Made by a program: the position numbers and the translations under genes. 64,000 nucleotides of DNA from Microbacterium sp. MYb45 (GTDB lineage Bacteria > Actinomycetota > Actinomycetes > Actinomycetales > Microbacteriaceae). Shown in pieces: positions 1-8,077 of the stretch (the first letter of the stretch is position 1; each line of letters begins with the position of its first letter). A model generated the notes under the pieces. That model was given only the letters and a program-made list of their open reading frames with translations, did not search any database and was not told where the DNA came from. The stretch is from contig NZ_PCPG01000003.1 of NCBI RefSeq assembly GCF_002979655.1, forward strand, positions 186,001 through 250,000. The letters run 5' to 3'.

Positions 1-356
1 GGGTGCTGCAGCGGGTCTGGAGTGAATACGCCGAGCCCGCGGGCACCGTGCTGTACATGACCGAGAACGGCGCCGCCTACGACGACGTCGTGGTGGTCGA
101 AGACGGCGAGACGCGCGTGCACGATGCCGACCGCACGGAGTTCCTGCGCCTGCACCTGGGTGCGGTGCTCGATGCCGCGGAGTCGGGTGTCGACGTGCGG
201 GGCTACTTCTACTGGTCGATGTTCGACAACTACGAATGGGCCTGGGGTTACGACAAGCGCTTCGGCATCGTGCGCGTCGATTACGACACCCAGGAGCGGA
301 GCCTCAAGGACTCCGGCCGGGAGTACGCGCGCATCATCGCGGCCCGCTCGCTCTAG
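1..356 (+). CDS. GH1 beta-glucosidase, C-terminal part (5' end outside window)
   Basis: This is the C-terminal part of a family 1 glycoside hydrolase, which hydrolyses beta-glucosides or related beta-glycosides by a retaining mechanism. The GH1 nucleophile motif TENG (followed by AAYDD) lies near the start of the visible part. The family's C-terminal signature follows: YFYWSMFDNYEWAWGY, then a KRFGIVRVDY segment. The reading frame is open to base 1, so roughly the first three quarters of a normal 450-480 residue protein are missing from the window. No signal peptide can be assessed. A LacI regulator follows on the same strand and probably controls it. Substrate preference cannot be read from this fragment. 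Confidence 0.93.
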   Translation, partial: VLQRVWSEYAEPAGTVLYMTENGAAYDDVVVVEDGETRVHDADRTEFLRLHLGAVLDAAESGVDVRGYFYWSMFDNYEWAWGYDKRFGIVRVDYDTQERSLKDSGREYARIIAARSL

Positions 357-382
357 CCGCAGGGCGTTCGGATCGGGTGAAT

Positions 383-409
383 GGTCCCATCCGGGGCCCG
401 GATGGGACC
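383..409 (+). terminator. Inverted repeat after the GH1 gene, probable terminator
   Basis: Two perfect 13-base arms (GGTCCCATCCGGG and its complement) are separated by a single base, 27 bases after the GH1 stop codon. This would fold into a strong GC hairpin. There is no T-run after it, as is common in high-GC Actinobacteria. Confidence 0.55.
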
Positions 410-459
410 GTGTGCGCGATTCGAAGCGCGAACGTCGGTGAGAATAGGGCGATGGAAGA

Positions 460-1467
460 GTGCGTACGTTGATGTCGCCACGAGCGACCATCGAAGAGGT
501 GGCCGCGGCAGCCGGTGTCTCCCGGTCGACCGTGTCGCGGGTCGTGAACGGGTCGACGGCGGTGAGCCCGGAGGCGCTGGCCGCGGTGCGCGCCGCGATC
601 GACGAGCTGAACTACGTGCCCAACCGCGCGGCGCGCTCCCTCGCCTCGCGGCAGACGCACGCGATCGCCCTGATCGTGCCGGAAGACACGAACCGCTTCT
701 TCGGCGACCCGTTCTTCGCCGCGATCGTCGCCGGCATCACGGGTGCCCTCGGCGGATCCGACTACCTGCTCAACCTGCTCATCGCGAGTGACGACCCGGG
801 CGACAAGATGACCGGCTTCGTGCGCAACGGCGGCGTCGACGGCGCACTGATCGTCTCGCATCACACCAGCGACGCGTTCATCGACCGGGTCGCGGACGCC
901 GTGCCTGTCGTCTACGGCGGTCGGCCCGTGCGCCGGCTCGAGGGCGACTACGTCGTCGACGTCGACAACGTCGCGGGTGCCCGCACCGCGACCCGTCGAC
1001 TGATCGACATCGGACGCACGCGGATCGCGACGATCTCGGGCCCGCTGACCATGGTCTCCTCCGGCGACCGCATCCAGGGTTTCCGGGCCGCCCTCGCCGA
1101 GGCCGGGCTGACGCCGTTCGCCGAGGAGCAGGGCGACTACAGCGAGGCCAGCGGCGCCGATGCCGCACGGCGCATCCTCGAAACAGGTCGACCGGACGCG
1201 ATCTTCGTCGCCAGCGATCTGATGGCGCGCGGCGCGCTGACGGTGCTGCGCGCCGCCGGTGTGCGCGTCCCCGAGGACATCGCCCTGGTCGGGTTCGACG
1301 ACTCGTCCGTCGCGATCACGACCGATCCGCAGCTCACGACGATGCGTCAGCCGATGTACGCGCAGGGCGAGACCATGGCCCGCGTGCTGCTGTCCCGTCT
1401 CGCCGGGCAGGATCCGCCGCAGACGACGATCCTGCCGACCGAGCTCGTGGTCCGCGCCTCGGCCTGA
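460..1467 (+). CDS. LacI-family transcriptional regulator
   Basis: This is a LacI/GalR-type repressor. The N-terminal helix-turn-helix (TIEEVAAAAGVSRSTVSRVV) is followed by the hinge region and a periplasmic-binding-protein-like sensor domain to the C-terminus (NRFFGDPFFAAIVAGI, later LVGFDDSSVA and LTTMRQP, all typical of the family). Length is about 331-335 residues, normal for the family. The start is either GTG at 460 or ATG at 472. The latter gives the more usual N-terminus MSPRATIEEVA. It lies directly downstream of the GH1 gene on the same strand, so it most likely senses a beta-glucoside or its product; that is inference from context. Confidence 0.93.
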   Translation: MRTLMSPRATIEEVAAAAGVSRSTVSRVVNGSTAVSPEALAAVRAAIDELNYVPNRAARSLASRQTHAIALIVPEDTNRFFGDPFFAAIVAGITGALGGSDYLLNLLIASDDPGDKMTGFVRNGGVDGALIVSHHTSDAFIDRVADAVPVVYGGRPVRRLEGDYVVDVDNVAGARTATRRLIDIGRTRIATISGPLTMVSSGDRIQGFRAALAEAGLTPFAEEQGDYSEASGADAARRILETGRPDAIFVASDLMARGALTVLRAAGVRVPEDIALVGFDDSSVAITTDPQLTTMRQPMYAQGETMARVLLSRLAGQDPPQTTILPTELVVRASA

Positions 1468-1493
1468 GGTCGGTCTTCGGCCATCCGGTGAGA

Positions 1494-1550
1494 CACGGGC
1501 GCGCCCCTGACGCCCCCTCCTGGCCAGGGACGCACCCGTGCGTTTGTGTT
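1494..1550 (+). terminator. Hairpin plus T-rich tail after the LacI gene
   Basis: CACGGGCGCG at 1494-1503 pairs with CGCACCCGTG at 1531-1540, with one G-U pair. The inner segments CCCTG and CAGGG also pair. The stem is followed by CGTTTGTGTT. It lies 27 bases after the lacI stop codon. The remaining bases up to the TetR gene hold no gene that I can support. Confidence 0.5.
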
Positions 1551-1672
1551 GCACGACGTCGTGATCGGCGGCGAATCGCCCCCCGAAGGATGGATGCCGC
1601 GGCGTGGCGCCTCGGATCTCCGAAGTCGTGCTCGGCTGAGCGAGCCAGCCGAAGATCGAATCCATTCATAGG

Positions 1673-1702
1673 TTGAACGGACATTCAGTGATTAATCTAT
1701 AC
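1673..1702 (+). promoter_or_regulatory. Possible promoter of the tetR-pxp operon
   Basis: A relatively AT-rich stretch in a high-GC background contains TTGAAC (1673-1678) and, 18 bases further on, CTATAC (1697-1702). It lies about 55 bases before the tetR start. The spacing fits a sigma-70-type promoter, but the match is modest. Confidence 0.35.
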
Positions 1703-1758
1703 GGCAGGGGGAGCATTCGGGAAAAACAGGCCGGCTGAACTCAGGAGGTGGATGCCGC

Positions 1759-2430
1759 GTGGCACGCTCCGACGAGCAGAACCGGCTGGCCCGAGAACGC
1801 GCCAGGGAGGCCATCCTGGAGGCCGCCATCGAGGTCTTCAGTGAACGAGGCGTCGCGGGCGCGAGCATCGCCGCGATCACGACGCGGGCGGGGGTCGCCC
1901 AGGGCCTCGTGAACTACCACTTCGGCGGCAAGGAGCAGCTCGTCGCCGCCGTCATCGACCGATGGTTCGAGACGGTGCTCGGCTTCGCCCGCGTGGAGGG
2001 CACCCCGGACGAGATGCTCGCCGCCGTGATCGACGGCGCCCTCACGGCCACCGCCTACGCGATCCCTCTGCAGCGAGCGGTGCTGGCGATGCAGCAGCAG
2101 CCGGCCACGCATCGACTGTTCGCTGAGTCCGAGGCTCGGCACGAAGTGCGCGCAACCGCGGCGGAGGATGCCGTGCGACAGCTGTTCCGCGCGCGCGGCG
2201 CCGAGGATCCCGCACTCGAAGAGGTCATGCTCCGCAGCACCCTCGAGGGTGTCTTCGTGAAGTTCGCCGTGTTCGGCGACACCTACCCGCTCGAGGATGC
2301 CCGGCGCTGGGTGCACCGCCGCTACGGGCTGCCCGAGCCGGCGACGCCCATCGCTGCGCCGGTTCCGCTTCGCGACGGCGAACCACGCCCGCGTGCGACG
2401 GCGGCTCTGCGGGCGGAGCCGCAGGGGTGA
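1759..2430 (+). CDS. TetR-family transcriptional regulator
   Basis: A TetR/AcrR-type regulator of 223 residues. The N-terminal helix-turn-helix ([20 protein letters not shown], then [18 protein letters not shown]) is canonical, and the C-terminal helical ligand domain is variable. The GTG start at 1759 is chosen because AGGAGGTG sits 8 bases upstream. The gene ends 4 bases before pxpA, so it is the first gene of an apparent operon with the 5-oxoprolinase genes. It probably controls them, perhaps in response to 5-oxoproline or a related lactam; that ligand is inference. Confidence 0.9.
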   Translation: MARSDEQNRLARERAREAILEAAIEVFSERGVAGASIAAITTRAGVAQGLVNYHFGGKEQLVAAVIDRWFETVLGFARVEGTPDEMLAAVIDGALTATAYAIPLQRAVLAMQQQPATHRLFAESEARHEVRATAAEDAVRQLFRARGAEDPALEEVMLRSTLEGVFVKFAVFGDTYPLEDARRWVHRRYGLPEPATPIAAPVPLRDGEPRPRATAALRAEPQG

Positions 2431-2434
2431 TCGC

Positions 2435-3202
2435 ATGACGTCGATCGACCTGAACTCGGACCTCGGCGAGAACGTCGCCGACCGGATCGTCAGCGATGAC
2501 GCGAGCATGCTCCGCCTCGTCACGAGCGCGAACGTGTCGTGCGGGTTCCATGCCGGTAGCCCGGAGGGCATCCGACAGACGCTCGCCGCCGCCGTGGAGG
2601 GCGGCGTCGTGATCGGGGCGCATCCCGGCTATCGCGACTACGAGAACTTCGGTCGCACCCGCCTCGACCTCGACTCGGCCACGCTCCAGGCGCACGTCGA
2701 GTACCAGCTCGGAGCTCTCATGGGGCTCGCCGCCGCGGTGGGCGGGACGGTCTCCTACGTCAAGCCGCATGGCGCGCTCTACAACGCCATCGCCCGCGAC
2801 GAGAGGCAGTCGAAGGATGTGGTGGCGGCGATCCGCGCGATCGACCCGAGCCTGGTGCTGCTGGGACTCTCCGGGGGTGTCGTGCTCGACGTCGCCGAGC
2901 GGGCCGGGCTCGCCGTCGCCGCCGAGGCCTTCGCCGATCGGGCCTATCAGCCTGACGGGCAGCTCGTGTCGCGCACCGAGGCGGGTGCCGTGCTGCACGA
3001 CCCGGCCGCGGTGGCGGAGCGGATGGTTCGCCTCGCCGCCGACGGTGTGATCCGGGCGATCGACGGCACGGACGTGCCCGTGGTGGCGCATTCGATCTGC
3101 GTGCACGGCGACAGCCCCGGCTCAGTGGCGATGGCCACCGAGACCAAGCGGATGCTGCAGGACGCGGGCATCACGATCGCACCGTTCGCGGGCTCCCGAT
3201 GA
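2435..3202 (+). CDS. pxpA: 5-oxoprolinase subunit A (LamB/YcsF family)
   Basis: Subunit A of the bacterial ATP-dependent 5-oxoprolinase, which opens 5-oxoproline to glutamate together with PxpB and PxpC. The family start DLNSDLGEN appears at residues 5-13. It is followed by [35 protein letters not shown] and, near the C-terminus, HSICVHGD, all conserved YcsF motifs. The length of 255 residues is normal. Start: ATG at 2435, four bases after the tetR stop. The next gene encodes the fused B and C subunits 22 bases downstream, so the three enzyme activities are complete in two genes. Confidence 0.95.
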   Translation: MTSIDLNSDLGENVADRIVSDDASMLRLVTSANVSCGFHAGSPEGIRQTLAAAVEGGVVIGAHPGYRDYENFGRTRLDLDSATLQAHVEYQLGALMGLAAAVGGTVSYVKPHGALYNAIARDERQSKDVVAAIRAIDPSLVLLGLSGGVVLDVAERAGLAVAAEAFADRAYQPDGQLVSRTEAGAVLHDPAAVAERMVRLAADGVIRAIDGTDVPVVAHSICVHGDSPGSVAMATETKRMLQDAGITIAPFAGSR

Positions 3203-3224
3203 GGCGACCGGCGCAGGTCGGCTG

Positions 3225-4835
3225 ATGCGCATCCTCACGGCATCCGATCGGGCTCTGCTCGTCGAGGCGGCCGACCTCGATGAGGCGATGCGCCTGAACC
3301 TCGTGTGGGAGGGGCTGCCCGGCGTCGTCGAGCGCATCCCCGGTGCCCGGACCGTACTCGTCCGCTTCGACCCCCTGCGTGTTTCGGCCGCTGAGCTCGC
3401 GCGCACGCTGGCGGCGACGGAGGTCGACGCTGCGCATCCGTCCGGCACCGGGGAGGTCACGATCCCCGTGCAGTACGACGGTGAAGACCTCGACGAAGCG
3501 GCATCCGCGCTCGGCGTCTCGGCGGAGGAGCTCGTGAACCGGCACCTCGCCGCGGACTGGCGGGTCGCGTTCTCGGGGTTCGCTCCCGGATTCGGATACG
3601 TCGTGAGCAGCGATCCGCTCTTCGACGTGCCGCGCCGCTCGTCTCCGCGCACACGTGTGCCCGCCGGTTCGGTCGCACTCGCCGGAGCGTTCACCGGCGT
3701 CTATCCACGAGAGAGCCCCGGTGGCTGGCAGCTGATCGGCCGCACGGATGCCGTGATGTGGGACATCGACCGCGATCCGCCAGCCCTGCTGGCTCCGGGG
3801 ACCCTGGTGCGGTTCGAACGGGTGCGGGACGCGGCTCGACTGGGCGCGGCTCACGTGGGCCGAGACGGAGACGGTCCGGCCCGCGCCCGGCGCGTCGCGG
3901 AACAACACGCCCCAGCGGACGCGGATGCTCCGGGTTTCGGCACGGCATCCGCGGTCGAGGTCGTCCGGCCCTCGCTGCAGCTGCTGGTGCAGGATGCTGG
4001 GCGCCCGGGCTTCGCGGCACTCGGGGTGTCGGCATCCGGGGCCGCCGACCGGCGCGCGATGCGGGATGCGAACCGCGCCGTGGGGAACGCCGCCGCAGCC
4101 GCGGTGCTCGAGAGCGTCGGGGGAGCGGTGCTCCGGTTCCACGGGGCGGGTGTCGCGGTCGTCACGGGTGCGATCGGCGCGCTCGCCCTGACCGGAGCCG
4201 AGGGCATCGCCCGCCCGATTCTCCACGGTGAGCCCTTCGCCACGTTCGACGGCGACGAGCTCCCCCTCGGGTATCCGGACCGCGGTCTGCGCTACGTCAT
4301 CGGGGTCCGCGGCGGATTCGATGCAGCACCCGCACTGGGCAGCCGTGCGACCGACACCCTCGCAGGACTCGGCCCGGAGCCGCTCTCGGCCGGAGTCGTG
4401 CTCCCGATCGGTGATGCCGCGTCGCACCCCGTCGAGCCTGGTGCCGTGCCGCGCGACCTCCCGGCCTCCGGTGACCTCGTCGAGCTCGAGATCACGCTCG
4501 GGCCTCGTGACGACTGGTTCACGGCGGAGGCACTCCAGGTGCTCACGACCCAGGAGTGGACGGTCACGCCGCGCTCCGACCGCGTCGGCATCCGTCTTCG
4601 GGGCGAGGTGGCGCTGGAGCGTTCCGTCGGCGGCGAGCTTCCCAGCGAGGGAGCGGTCACCGGCGCGATCCAGGTGCCGCCCGACGGGCAGCCGGTGCTC
4701 TTCCTCCCCGACCACCCGCTCACCGGCGGGTACCCGATCATCGGGGCCCTCACAGACCGCAGCCTCGACCTCGCGGGTCAACTGCCGCCGGGCGCGCGCC
4801 TTCGATTCGTCCTGCAGCCGCGCTCGGCCGGCTGA
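3225..4835 (+). CDS. pxpBC: Fused 5-oxoprolinase subunits B and C (KipI-KipA type)
   Basis: One 536-residue protein combines PxpB (KipI-like, about residues 1-210) and PxpC (KipA-like, about 245-530). The B half shows FSGFAPGFGYV and GGWQLIGRTDA, typical of the cyclophilin-like KipI fold. The C half begins at VVRPSLQLLVQDAGRPGFAAL and continues with GVSASGAADRRAMRDANR, the start of the biotin-dependent-carboxylase-like KipA domain. A roughly 35-residue linker rich in Asp, Ala and Arg joins them. In Escherichia coli and Bacillus the two are separate genes; fusion is known in other bacteria and in urea amidolyase. Operon with tetR and pxpA. Confidence 0.93.
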   Translation: MRILTASDRALLVEAADLDEAMRLNLVWEGLPGVVERIPGARTVLVRFDPLRVSAAELARTLAATEVDAAHPSGTGEVTIPVQYDGEDLDEAASALGVSAEELVNRHLAADWRVAFSGFAPGFGYVVSSDPLFDVPRRSSPRTRVPAGSVALAGAFTGVYPRESPGGWQLIGRTDAVMWDIDRDPPALLAPGTLVRFERVRDAARLGAAHVGRDGDGPARARRVAEQHAPADADAPGFGTASAVEVVRPSLQLLVQDAGRPGFAALGVSASGAADRRAMRDANRAVGNAAAAAVLESVGGAVLRFHGAGVAVVTGAIGALALTGAEGIARPILHGEPFATFDGDELPLGYPDRGLRYVIGVRGGFDAAPALGSRATDTLAGLGPEPLSAGVVLPIGDAASHPVEPGAVPRDLPASGDLVELEITLGPRDDWFTAEALQVLTTQEWTVTPRSDRVGIRLRGEVALERSVGGELPSEGAVTGAIQVPPDGQPVLFLPDHPLTGGYPIIGALTDRSLDLAGQLPPGARLRFVLQPRSAG

Positions 4836-4851
4836 GTGCCGCCGCCGATCG

Positions 4852-4937
4852 GTTCACAACTCCGCAGAAACTGTGTCGATCCGGAGTGGTACGGCCGTAC
4901 GGAGGTGTTCGGGCCGGGTTTCTGAGGAGTTGTGAAC
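4852..4937. repeat. Long imperfect inverted repeat between convergent genes
   Basis: GTTCACAACTCCGCAGAAAC at 4852-4871 matches the complement of 4918-4937 in 19 of 20 bases. The 46 bases between contain a second palindrome, GTACGGCCGTAC. It fills the gap between the convergent pxpBC and uraA-like genes. It may serve as a two-way terminator or be a dispersed palindromic element. Confidence 0.75.
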
Positions 4938-4952
4938 GCGATGCGCGTCCCG

Positions 4953-6281
4953 CTAGGCGGGGTCGCCGCCGAGCGGGCCGACCGCCTCGAGCGGCTTCGG
5001 GTCGTCGGCGCCGGTCTTGCGCAGACGGGCGATCAGGTTGCCCAGGTGGTAGATGAGGATCGCCGCGACCGTGGCGATGACGATGCCGCCGAGTTCGAAG
5101 CCGGATCCCTCGTCCTTGATCATGAACCCGCCGACGGCCATGATCAGGGCGACGGCTGCCGTGTACTGGTTGACCGGGCGCGAGAAGTCGACGCGGTTGT
5201 CGACCCAGATCTTGATGCCGATGACGCCGATGAGGCCGTACAGCGCCGTGGTCACGCCGCCGAGCACTCCGGCGGGCACCGAGTTGATGACCTCGCCGAA
5301 CTTGGGCGAGAGGCTGAGCAGGATCGCGGCGATGCCGGCGACCCAGTAGGCGGCCGTGGAGTACACGCGGGTGGAGGCCATCACGCCGATGTTCTCGCCG
5401 TAGGTCGTGGTGCCCGAACCGCCGAAGAAGCCGGCGAGGGTGGTCGAGACGCCGTCGGCGATCAGCGCCTTGCCGGTCTGCTGGTTCACGCTCGCGTCGC
5501 CCGTCATGGTCGCGACGCCGCGCACGTGTCCGACGTTCTCGGCGATCAGCACGAGCACGACCGGGAGGAACATGGCGAGGGCGGTGAGGGTGCCGGGCTC
5601 GGTGAAGTTCGGGAAGGTGAAGGTGGGGAGGCCGACCCAGTCGGCCTTCTCCACGGCCGAGAAGTCGAGCTCGCCGCGGAACGCCGCGAAGATGTAGCCC
5701 GCGATGACGCCGAGGAAGATCGAGATGCGGCCGAGGAATCCGCGGAACACGACGGCGAAGAGGATCGTGATGGCGAGCGTGAACGTCGCGGTCACGGGTG
5801 CTGCAGCGTAATTGTTGTGAGCGGCGCCGGCGAGGTTGAATCCGATGAGGGCGACGATCGTTCCGGCGAGCACCGGCGGCAGGAAGCGGTCGACCCACTT
5901 GACGCCGACCGTGTGCACCACGACGCCGATGATCGCGAGCAGCACGCCGACGGCGACGATGCCGGCCAGGGCGGTGCCCATGTTCGCGGAGGCGGTGGCC
6001 GCCGTGACCGGCGCGATGAACGCGAACGACGAGCCCAGGTAGCTGGGCAGCTTGTTGCGCGTGACCAGCAGGAACAGGATCGTGCCGACGCCGCTGAACA
6101 GCAGGGTCGTCGCGACCGGGAAGCCGGTGATGATCGGCACGAGGAACGTCGCGCCGAACATCGCGACGACGTGCTGGAGTCCGATCGCGATCGTCGCAGG
6201 CCAGTTCAGGCGCTCGTCGGGACGGACGACGGCGCCGGGCTCGACCGTGCGGCCGTTTCCGTGCAGCTTCCACAGGGCCAT
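4953..6281 (-). CDS. uraA: Uracil-type NCS2 permease
   Basis: An integral membrane nucleobase:proton symporter of the NCS2 (nucleobase-ascorbate) family, 442 residues with about 14 hydrophobic segments. The binding-site residues known from E. coli UraA are present with the same spacing: Glu248 and His252 in AENVGHVRG, and Glu297 in YGENIGV, 49 residues after the first Glu as in UraA. This favours uracil over xanthine as substrate. The start is ATG at 6281, with GAGGAG-type sequence upstream on the minus strand. It stands alone, divergent from vapBC. Specificity remains inferred. Confidence 0.9.
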   Translation of the reverse strand: MALWKLHGNGRTVEPGAVVRPDERLNWPATIAIGLQHVVAMFGATFLVPIITGFPVATTLLFSGVGTILFLLVTRNKLPSYLGSSFAFIAPVTAATASANMGTALAGIVAVGVLLAIIGVVVHTVGVKWVDRFLPPVLAGTIVALIGFNLAGAAHNNYAAAPVTATFTLAITILFAVVFRGFLGRISIFLGVIAGYIFAAFRGELDFSAVEKADWVGLPTFTFPNFTEPGTLTALAMFLPVVLVLIAENVGHVRGVATMTGDASVNQQTGKALIADGVSTTLAGFFGGSGTTTYGENIGVMASTRVYSTAAYWVAGIAAILLSLSPKFGEVINSVPAGVLGGVTTALYGLIGVIGIKIWVDNRVDFSRPVNQYTAAVALIMAVGGFMIKDEGSGFELGGIVIATVAAILIYHLGNLIARLRKTGADDPKPLEAVGPLGGDPA

Positions 6282-6357
6282 GCGGGCTCCTCAAGGTTCG
6301 GGGGATGGCTGGAGTGCCGGAGCAACACTATCGATTCCTGAGTTTTCCCTGAGCGCT

Positions 6358-6391
6358 TCTACCATGGTAGACGCAGAGGTAGAATGGTAGA
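6358..6391. promoter_or_regulatory. Palindromic operator of the vapBC operon
   Basis: TCTACCATGGTAGA at 6358-6371 is a perfect 14-base palindrome. A second half-site, ATGGTAGA, lies at 6384-6391 and overlaps the first possible vapB start codon. Paired sites of this kind in front of type II antitoxin genes are the usual binding sites of the antitoxin or toxin-antitoxin complex for autorepression. Confidence 0.7.
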
Positions 6392-6656
6392 CATGAGCCT
6401 CAATATCAAGAATGAGACCACGCATGAGCTCGTGCGTCGGCTCGCGGCGTTGACCGGTCAGAGTCAGACGAGTGCCGTCGAGGATGCGGTGCGGCGCCGT
6501 CTCGCCGAGTTGGAGCAGCAGCAATCGGCCGACGAAGAGGAGCGTCGTCGCCGCATCCGTGCGGTGATCCGCCGGGCGCAGCAGCTTCCCTCCACCGGGC
6601 GCACGACCGAGGAGATCATGGATGAGCTCTACGACGAGACGGGGATGCCGCGATGA
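6384..6656 (+). CDS. vapB: VapB-type antitoxin
   Basis: A small antitoxin of 87-90 residues. The N-terminal part (MSLNIKNETTHELVRRLAALTGQ) is the short beta-strand plus helix DNA-binding region of PSK/VapB-like antitoxins. The rest is charged and helical (RRRLAELEQQQSADEEERRR) and should wrap the toxin. The start is ATG at 6384 or 6393; the second leaves the operator half-site untranslated and begins MSLNIK as in relatives. It overlaps vapC by 4 bases (ATGA), consistent with translational coupling. The TCTACCATGGTAGA palindrome just upstream points to autoregulation. Confidence 0.88.
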   Translation: MVDMSLNIKNETTHELVRRLAALTGQSQTSAVEDAVRRRLAELEQQQSADEEERRRRIRAVIRRAQQLPSTGRTTEEIMDELYDETGMPR

Positions 6657-7048
6657 TCGTCGACTCCTCGGCGTTGGTCGCGGTGCTGATGGCTGAGCCG
6701 GAAGCCGAAGAGATGAGCGACCTGTTGGAGTCGCGGCCCTTCGCCTTGTCCGCGGCCACGCTCACGGAGTGCACGATCGTCCTCCGCAGCAGGGGCGGCG
6801 AAGCGAAGGCGCTTGCGCTCGACGAGCTTCTGGAGGTGACGCGATCGGAGGTCGTTCCCGTCGATGAGGTGCAGGCGCGCCTGGCGAGCAGGGCACACGC
6901 CCGCTACGGCCGAGGGTCAGGGAGCCGCGCTCGCCTCAACTACGGCGACTGCTTCTCCTATGCGCTCGCGATCACCCGCGACGAGCCGCTGCTCTTCAAG
7001 GGAGACGACTTCGTCCACACAGACGTGCGGCTCGTCGAACCGGTCTGA
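6653..7048 (+). CDS. vapC: VapC toxin, PIN-domain ribonuclease
   Basis: A PIN-domain toxin of 131 residues, expected to be a magnesium-dependent RNase neutralised by the preceding antitoxin. The acidic site residues are visible: Asp4 (MIVDSSALVAVL), Glu39 (LTECTIV), Asp99 (NYGDCFSYALA) and the Asp117-118 region (LFKGDDF). Length is normal. It ends 4 bases before the stop codon of purC on the other strand, with no obvious terminator in the gap. Confidence 0.92.
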   Translation: MIVDSSALVAVLMAEPEAEEMSDLLESRPFALSAATLTECTIVLRSRGGEAKALALDELLEVTRSEVVPVDEVQARLASRAHARYGRGSGSRARLNYGDCFSYALAITRDEPLLFKGDDFVHTDVRLVEPV

Positions 7049-7052
7049 CGGG

Positions 7053-7931
7053 TCAGGCGCCGAGGCGGTCGATCAGCTCGCGGTAGCGGTCGGCGGTGCG
7101 CTCGACGACATCGGCGGGAAGCGCCGGCGGCTCGCCCTGCTTGTCCCAATTCGCGGCCATCCAGTCGCGCACGATCTGCTTGTCGAAGCTCGCCATGCGT
7201 GCGCTCGGGGTGCTGCCGGTGCGCCAGGCCTCGGCGTCCCAATAGCGCGAGGAGTCGCTCGTGAGCACCTCGTCGGCCAGGCGCAGGGTGCCGTCGGCAT
7301 CCGTCCCGAACTCGAACTTGGTGTCGGCGAGGATCAGGCCCTTCGCCTCGGCGATCTCGGCGGCACGGGCGTAGATCGCGAGCGAGGTGTCGCGCAGCTC
7401 GGCCGCGCGCTCCGTCCCGACCAGTTCGACGGTGCGCTCGAACGTGATGTTCTCGTCGTGCTCGCCCATCGGCGCCTTGTAGGCCGGGGTGAACAGGGGC
7501 TCCGGCAGCCGGTCGCCGTTCTGCAGGCCGGCGGGCAGCGGGATGCCGCACACGGTGCCGCTCTCCTGGTACTCGGCCCAGCCGGAACCGGTGATGTAGC
7601 CGCGCACGACGCACTCGATCGGCAGCATCTCCAGCGACTGCGCGAGCATGGCGCGGTCGGCGACTTCCTCGGGCAGCTCGCCCTCGGCGATGTGGTTGGG
7701 GAAGTCGGAGAGCTGAGCGAACCACCAGCGGCTCAGTCGCGTCAGCAGAGCGCCCTTGTCGGTGACGCCGGGGGAGAGAACGAAGTCGAAGGCGCTCACG
7801 CGGTCGGAGGCCACGACGAGGATGCGCGTGTCTGCCGGATCCTCGGAGGCGTAGAGGTCGCGGACCTTGCCCGAGTAGATGTGCCGCCAGCCGGGGATGC
7901 TCTGTGCCGTGCCTTCTGAAGGAGTGCTCAC
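7053..7931 (-). CDS. purC: SAICAR synthetase (purine step 7/8)
   Basis: Phosphoribosylaminoimidazole-succinocarboxamide synthase, which joins CAIR and aspartate with ATP in de novo purine synthesis. Visible motifs are IYSGKVRDLY near residue 17, VVRGYITGSGW in the middle and LILADTKFEFG in the C-terminal half. The start GTG at 7931 (VSTPSEGT) gives about 292 residues, the normal size; the open frame extends further upstream, but that extension is not conserved-looking. It is one of four purine genes in the window (with purD, purM and purF), each in a separate transcription unit except purM-purF. Confidence 0.95.
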   Translation of the reverse strand: MSTPSEGTAQSIPGWRHIYSGKVRDLYASEDPADTRILVVASDRVSAFDFVLSPGVTDKGALLTRLSRWWFAQLSDFPNHIAEGELPEEVADRAMLAQSLEMLPIECVVRGYITGSGWAEYQESGTVCGIPLPAGLQNGDRLPEPLFTPAYKAPMGEHDENITFERTVELVGTERAAELRDTSLAIYARAAEIAEAKGLILADTKFEFGTDADGTLRLADEVLTSDSSRYWDAEAWRTGSTPSARMASFDKQIVRDWMAANWDKQGEPPALPADVVERTADRYRELIDRLGA

Positions 7932-8033
7932 CCGCCCATTATCCCGGTTCCGTCCGACCGCGACCGCAGCTCGCGGCCGCACTCGGCTGATCCGCCCCGG
8001 TCACCGGTCTTGTCGCTGTCGGCGGTCCGGCGT

Positions 8034-8051
8034 ATAGTCCACATGGACTAT
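8034..8051. promoter_or_regulatory. Inverted repeat before padR-MFS operon, likely operator
   Basis: ATAGTCCA and TGGACTAT, perfect complements, are separated by CA. The site lies 26 bases before the padR start codon. It is probably the autoregulatory site of the PadR repressor and overlaps a TATAGT (8033-8038) that could be a -10 element. Confidence 0.7.
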
Positions 8052-8077
8052 TTGAGCGCGACACCCGGGGAGGGGCC

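Noticed and set aside
1488-1676. A 62-codon plus-strand frame in the gap before tetR
   Set aside because: Arg/Ala/Ser-rich composition, covers the probable terminator, and has no ribosome binding site.
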